64,000 nucleotides of DNA from Streptomyces sp. ML-6 (lineage in GTDB: Bacteria; Actinomycetota; Actinomycetes; Streptomycetales; Streptomycetaceae): contig NZ_JAOTIK010000001.1 in NCBI RefSeq assembly GCF_030116705.1, forward strand, positions 5,670,501 to 5,734,500, given 5' to 3'. Each line of letters starts with the position of its first letter. Positions within the stretch are counted from its first letter, which is position 1. Positions 61,269 through 64,000 of this stretch are shown piece after piece. The position numbers and the translations under genes are program-made. A model generated the notes under the pieces. The model did not search any database. It was given only the letters and a program-made list of their open reading frames with translations, and was not told the DNA's origin.

Positions 61269-61601
61269 TCAGCGGGCGCCGAAGCGTGCCGCGTCGAAGT
61301 TCGCGGTCGACATCTGCTGCCGCGCGTTGTCGCCCTGCTCCTGGTCGCCCGAGCTGAACGCGGACTCCATCCCGGACTGACCGCCCAGGAGAGCCGCCAG
61401 CGAACCGTTCAGCGCCGCCGTGATCTCGTCCGACCGGTTCTTGAACGAGTCGAACGCCACCCGCCCCGAACCGTGGAACTTCCCCTCCAGCGGGGCCGCC
61501 GCCTGCAGCAGCTGACGGATCAGCAGCCCCAGGTCGTCACTCGACCCACGAGACTTCGACGACAGAGTCGTCAGAACCTGCGCCCCCATGTCGAACTTCA
61601 T
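61269..61601 (-). CDS. WXG100-like helper protein (copy B)
   Basis: A 110-residue protein identical to copy A (54282-54614). I see only one base difference in the coding DNA (at 61534 versus 54547). It is followed by the 26-codon relic and then the deaminase toxin; the ESAT-6-like partner gene is missing here. It either pairs with the product of the other locus or acts as a homodimer. Confidence 0.82.
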   Translation of the reverse strand: MKFDMGAQVLTTLSSKSRGSSDDLGLLIRQLLQAAAPLEGKFHGSGRVAFDSFKNRSDEITAALNGSLAALLGGQSGMESAFSSGDQEQGDNARQQMSTANFDAARFGAR

Positions 61602-61849
61602 TCCGGCCCCCCTGCCGAACTGAGCAAACAAATGTACTGACCATCCCTATCAAGTCCGGGGGAACGAAGCAATCGAGGGCCGCCGGGCTGTGGACGGACT
61701 GTGACGGAGTCGCCAGGGACCGATGTGGACAATCAGGCGTGAAAACGTACAACTTGACCGGGGGGTGGAGGGCCGAGGGCCCCTCGGTGCAGACGGGCCT
61801 CCCGGGAACCTCCGGCCGATCGGGATGTTCTGTCTCTCGCTCGCGCGCC

Positions 61850-62060
61850 TCTCCTTCACCCGGGGTTCGTCCTCGGCAGGCACCAGGTAGTCGTGCTGCC
61901 GGATCCGGGCGAGGAACTCCTCGGGAAGTTCCACTCCATGGCCCAGGAAAACTTCCTGTGCCGTGGGATGGAAAAGGTGCAGCAGGCCGTATGCGTAGAT
62001 GGCGCGCACCGAATTCGGCACGGGCACCAGGGGGTTCCTCGAGACCCGCTTGTTGTCCAT
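61850..62060 (-). pseudogene. SUKH-3 gene fragment
   Basis: Reading leftwards, SRNPLVPVPNSVRAIYAYGL and LHLFHPTAQEVFLGHGVELP correspond to the middle of the SUKH-3 gene (IPLTPVPAAVRIIHAYGLLH). The beginning and the conserved C-terminal part are missing, and the frame continues into unrelated sequence shared with the helper promoter region. The remaining gap to 62204 shows no gene. Confidence 0.65.
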
Positions 62061-62204
62061 TCCGTTTCAGGGGCGGAATCATCCCGGGGTCGGGCCCAGG
62101 GATGATTCGCGGAATCAGCGCTCTGTCGCGGGCGCCACCACCGGCCGGCGACGGCAGCAGTGGCGCCCGCGATTCCCCGGAGGGATCGCCCTTCGTGATT
62201 CCTG

Positions 62205-62852
62205 TCAGCGTGCGGAGCGCGGAGGAATGACGCTCACGCCGCCTCCCCGCCGACGAATCCACTCCTCGAGATCCGGTCCGCCCAGCTCCTCGACGCCGTC
62301 CGCGGTGACGAGTTCGACCGGGCCGAAAACTGTCCCGGAGAAACCGTCGAGAACGGTGTTCTCGTCGAGCTTCACCTTGAACGAGTTCTCGTCCGCCACC
62401 GCGTTCGTCAGGTCCGCGCCGCGGAGGTCGACGTCCAGCAGGGAGGCTCCCATCAGGCGGGCGCCGCGGAAGCTCGCCCCCGAGGCGTCCACGTCGTAGA
62501 GCGAGGCCTTGACGAAGTCGACACCGTCGAGGGTCGCGCCCCGGAGCGTGGCGTCGTCCAGGTTCGCCCGTACCAGCGAGCCGTTGGTCAGGGTCGCGCC
62601 GGAAAGGTCGGCGCCCTCGAGATCCGCGCGGTAGAACTCCGCACCCGCCAGGTTCGTACCGACCAGCTTGGCTTCGGTGAACCAGGACTCGGAGAAGTCG
62701 CCGCCCGACAGATCCGCGCCACTGAAGTCGAGCCCCACACCGTCCAGCCCGCGGTCCTCCGGGCCCTCCAGCCATTCGCGCAGGCGATCGGCGGCAGCTC
62801 GGTCGACGGGGTACTGGCGCGGTGCCCAGCCTTTACGGGTACCAGATGACAT
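62205..62852 (-). CDS. Pentapeptide-repeat protein, putative immunity for toxin 3
   Basis: A 215-residue protein. After a short helical start (DRAAADRLREWLEGPEDRGL) it is a right-handed beta helix of A(D/N)LXX repeats: LDFSGADLSGGDFSESWFTE, AKLVGTNLAGAEFYRADLEG, ADLSGATLTNGSLVRANLDD. Pentapeptide proteins mimic DNA or bind targets, and some are known or proposed immunity or resistance factors. Its start overlaps the toxin's end by 20 bp, so it is almost certainly co-translated with it. GGGAAG precedes the ATG. Confidence 0.8.
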   Translation of the reverse strand: MSSGTRKGWAPRQYPVDRAAADRLREWLEGPEDRGLDGVGLDFSGADLSGGDFSESWFTEAKLVGTNLAGAEFYRADLEGADLSGATLTNGSLVRANLDDATLRGATLDGVDFVKASLYDVDASGASFRGARLMGASLLDVDLRGADLTNAVADENSFKVKLDENTVLDGFSGTVFGPVELVTADGVEELGGPDLEEWIRRRGGGVSVIPPRSAR

Positions 62853-64000
62853 CGTCTTCCCAACCGTTCCTTTGGACGATGCCCTTGACATCATCGATCG
62901 CTGCCTGGCTTGCGTTGCGCATGTCGAGAATAACAATACGGTGCTTGTCGACGATCTGTTCGGAGAGCTTCTTGACCCATTTGCCATTGTTGGCGGGGTC
63001 GTACGCGCCCTTGAAAGGCTGCGACTTGTCGCGGACGTTGTTGAACGGCGGCCAGTCGGAATGCACACCCTTGATGTCGTAATACTTGTCCGCGCTCGGG
63101 GAGTAGAACTCACCGCGGTCGGCCTGGGTGGGACGCTGGATGTCGTCGGGAAGCCGTCCGGTTTCACGGAGGTCCAGACCCACCCGGGCCTCGTCCTTCG
63201 AGGGTTCCGAGATGCCGCCGTTCTTGTCCGGGTCGCGCTGCAATTCGTCGAAGTCCTCGGGGCTGCGCTGTTCCACCTCGTCGAGGTGACCCCAGTGGTC
63301 GGCCCGTTCCTGCGGTGTGAGTTCCGGAAGGGGTTCGTTCACACGGTCCCCGGGAACGCCACCGGCCGGCTCGCCGTCCGGAGTCCCGTTCCCGCCACCG
63401 TTGTTGGGCTCGTCGCCGTGGTTGCCGGTGTTGTCCGGGGTGTGGTCGCCGCCGCCGTTGCCGGGTCCGCCATTGTCGGGGCCGTCGTTGTGTCCGTTTC
63501 CGCCGGGGCCGTCGTTGTTGTGGCCGCCGGTGGGGGGCGGGTCCTGGTGTCCGCCGCTGTTGCTGTGTCCGCCGTCGTTGGGGTGGGGGTTGGGGCCGGG
63601 TCCGTCGGTGTGGCCGTTGCCGTTGGTGTGGGTGTTGGGCGGTTCGTGGCTGTTGGTGGGTCCGTGGCCGAGGTCGTCGGTGCGTCCGCCGGGGAGGTTG
63701 TCGCCGACCTGTCCGGTGGGGATGTTGTCACCGACGTTGCCGCCGGGGAGGTTGTCGCCGGTGCGGCCGAGGTCGCCGAGGCCGGTGGGGTCGCTGCCCA
63801 GGCGGATGGCGTCGTCGCCGTTGCGGGCGCCGACACCGGCCAGGGCGGGTTCCCGCACGGGGGTGCTGGTGTGCGGGGCGGGGCTGTTGGTGTCGGTGTG
63901 CGGGGTGGTGGGGTTGGGGGTGTTCTCCGTGGGGGCGTCCTTGGCGTGCTGGACGATGTCGCCGTTCTTGTCGAGGAGGTTGCCGTCGCGGTCGACGTAC
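62833..64000 (-). CDS. T7SS polymorphic toxin with nuclease-like end (partial, cut by right edge)
   Basis: The frame is open to the window edge; 388 codons are visible. The visible linker starts YVDRDGNLLDKNGDIVQHAK and is very close to the deaminase toxin's linker, followed by Gly/Asn/His-rich text. The end domain (SPSADKYYDIKGVHSDWPP, DKHRIVILDMRNASQAAID) carries a D-x-K pattern like PD-(D/E)XK nucleases and resembles the CdiA C-terminal tRNase-type domains. Its N-terminal region lies outside the window but is predicted to match the other two toxins. Nuclease assignment is tentative. Confidence 0.75.
   Translation of the reverse strand, partial: YVDRDGNLLDKNGDIVQHAKDAPTENTPNPTTPHTDTNSPAPHTSTPVREPALAGVGARNGDDAIRLGSDPTGLGDLGRTGDNLPGGNVGDNIPTGQVGDNLPGGRTDDLGHGPTNSHEPPNTHTNGNGHTDGPGPNPHPNDGGHSNSGGHQDPPPTGGHNNDGPGGNGHNDGPDNGGPGNGGGDHTPDNTGNHGDEPNNGGGNGTPDGEPAGGVPGDRVNEPLPELTPQERADHWGHLDEVEQRSPEDFDELQRDPDKNGGISEPSKDEARVGLDLRETGRLPDDIQRPTQADRGEFYSPSADKYYDIKGVHSDWPPFNNVRDKSQPFKGAYDPANNGKWVKKLSEQIVDKHRIVILDMRNASQAAIDDVKGIVQRNGWEDDVIWYP

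Noticed and set aside
61162..61380. Plus-strand open frame opposite the second WXG100 gene
   Set aside because: The minus-strand protein is identical to a supported duplicate; the plus frame is its shadow and also appears at the first locus.

Overview
The window is high-GC DNA with strong third-position GC bias, frequent GTG/TTG starts and gene families typical of Streptomyces: an XRE/DUF5753 plus DUF397 pair, a regulator-type anti-sigma ATPase, a class I terpene synthase, lipoprotein L,D-transpeptidases, and an actinobacterial ESX-like type VII secretion (T7SS) locus. Streptomyces or a close relative is an inference from this content. I saw no rRNA, tRNA or CRISPR array.

Left part (1-40 kb) is an accessory/chromosomal-arm-like mosaic built largely of regulator-target pairs. 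Divergent pairs are MarR/MMPL exporter (2.3-5.1 kb), alpha/beta hydrolase/GNAT-PaaX (6.5-9.2 kb), LysR/MFS (9.9-12.3 kb), HTH_38-GbsR chimera/cytochrome P450 (12.3-14.4 kb), MFS/XRE-MmyB (14.7-16.9 kb) and acyl-CoA ligase/PucR-type regulator (35.7-38.7 kb). Several of these intergenic regions hold good inverted repeats that could be operators. Between them lie an IS5-type element whose transposase has lost its catalytic core, a fragment of a sibling IS, an AlkD-like repair gene, a heterodimeric ABC exporter, a DrrAB-like ABC pair with a two-component system, two tandem L,D-transpeptidase lipoproteins, an enoyl-CoA hydratase, a YncE-like propeller lipoprotein, an EF-hand protein, a carboxylesterase and a lone terpene synthase.

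Right part (40.4-64 kb) is entirely on the minus strand and is the most interesting region. It carries T7SS machinery (EccC with three ATPase domains, EccD, a Q-rich MinD/EspI-like ATPase, a DUF6177-type protein and a small membrane protein) followed upstream by a polymorphic-toxin array. Two toxins share a nearly identical 378-residue N-terminal trafficking region and end in different toxin domains: an ADP-ribosyltransferase (50992-53469) and a YwqJ-like deaminase (58415-61075). A third, cut by the right edge (62833-64000), shares the linker and ends in a nuclease-like domain. WXG100/ESAT-6-like helper genes precede the toxins, and one of them is present in two identical copies. Each toxin is overlapped or abutted by a putative immunity gene (an unnamed domain, a MORN/YwqK-type protein, a pentapeptide-repeat protein). 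Between toxins sits a bank of further putative immunity genes (SUKH-3, MORN, two 265-residue paralogues) and recognisable scars: a decayed deaminase toxin, a 26-codon relic of a helper gene, an 84-bp piece of an immunity gene and a SUKH-3 fragment. The picture is a contact-dependent competition locus that diversifies by duplication and C-terminal replacement. The membrane components EccB, EccE and MycP are not in the window.
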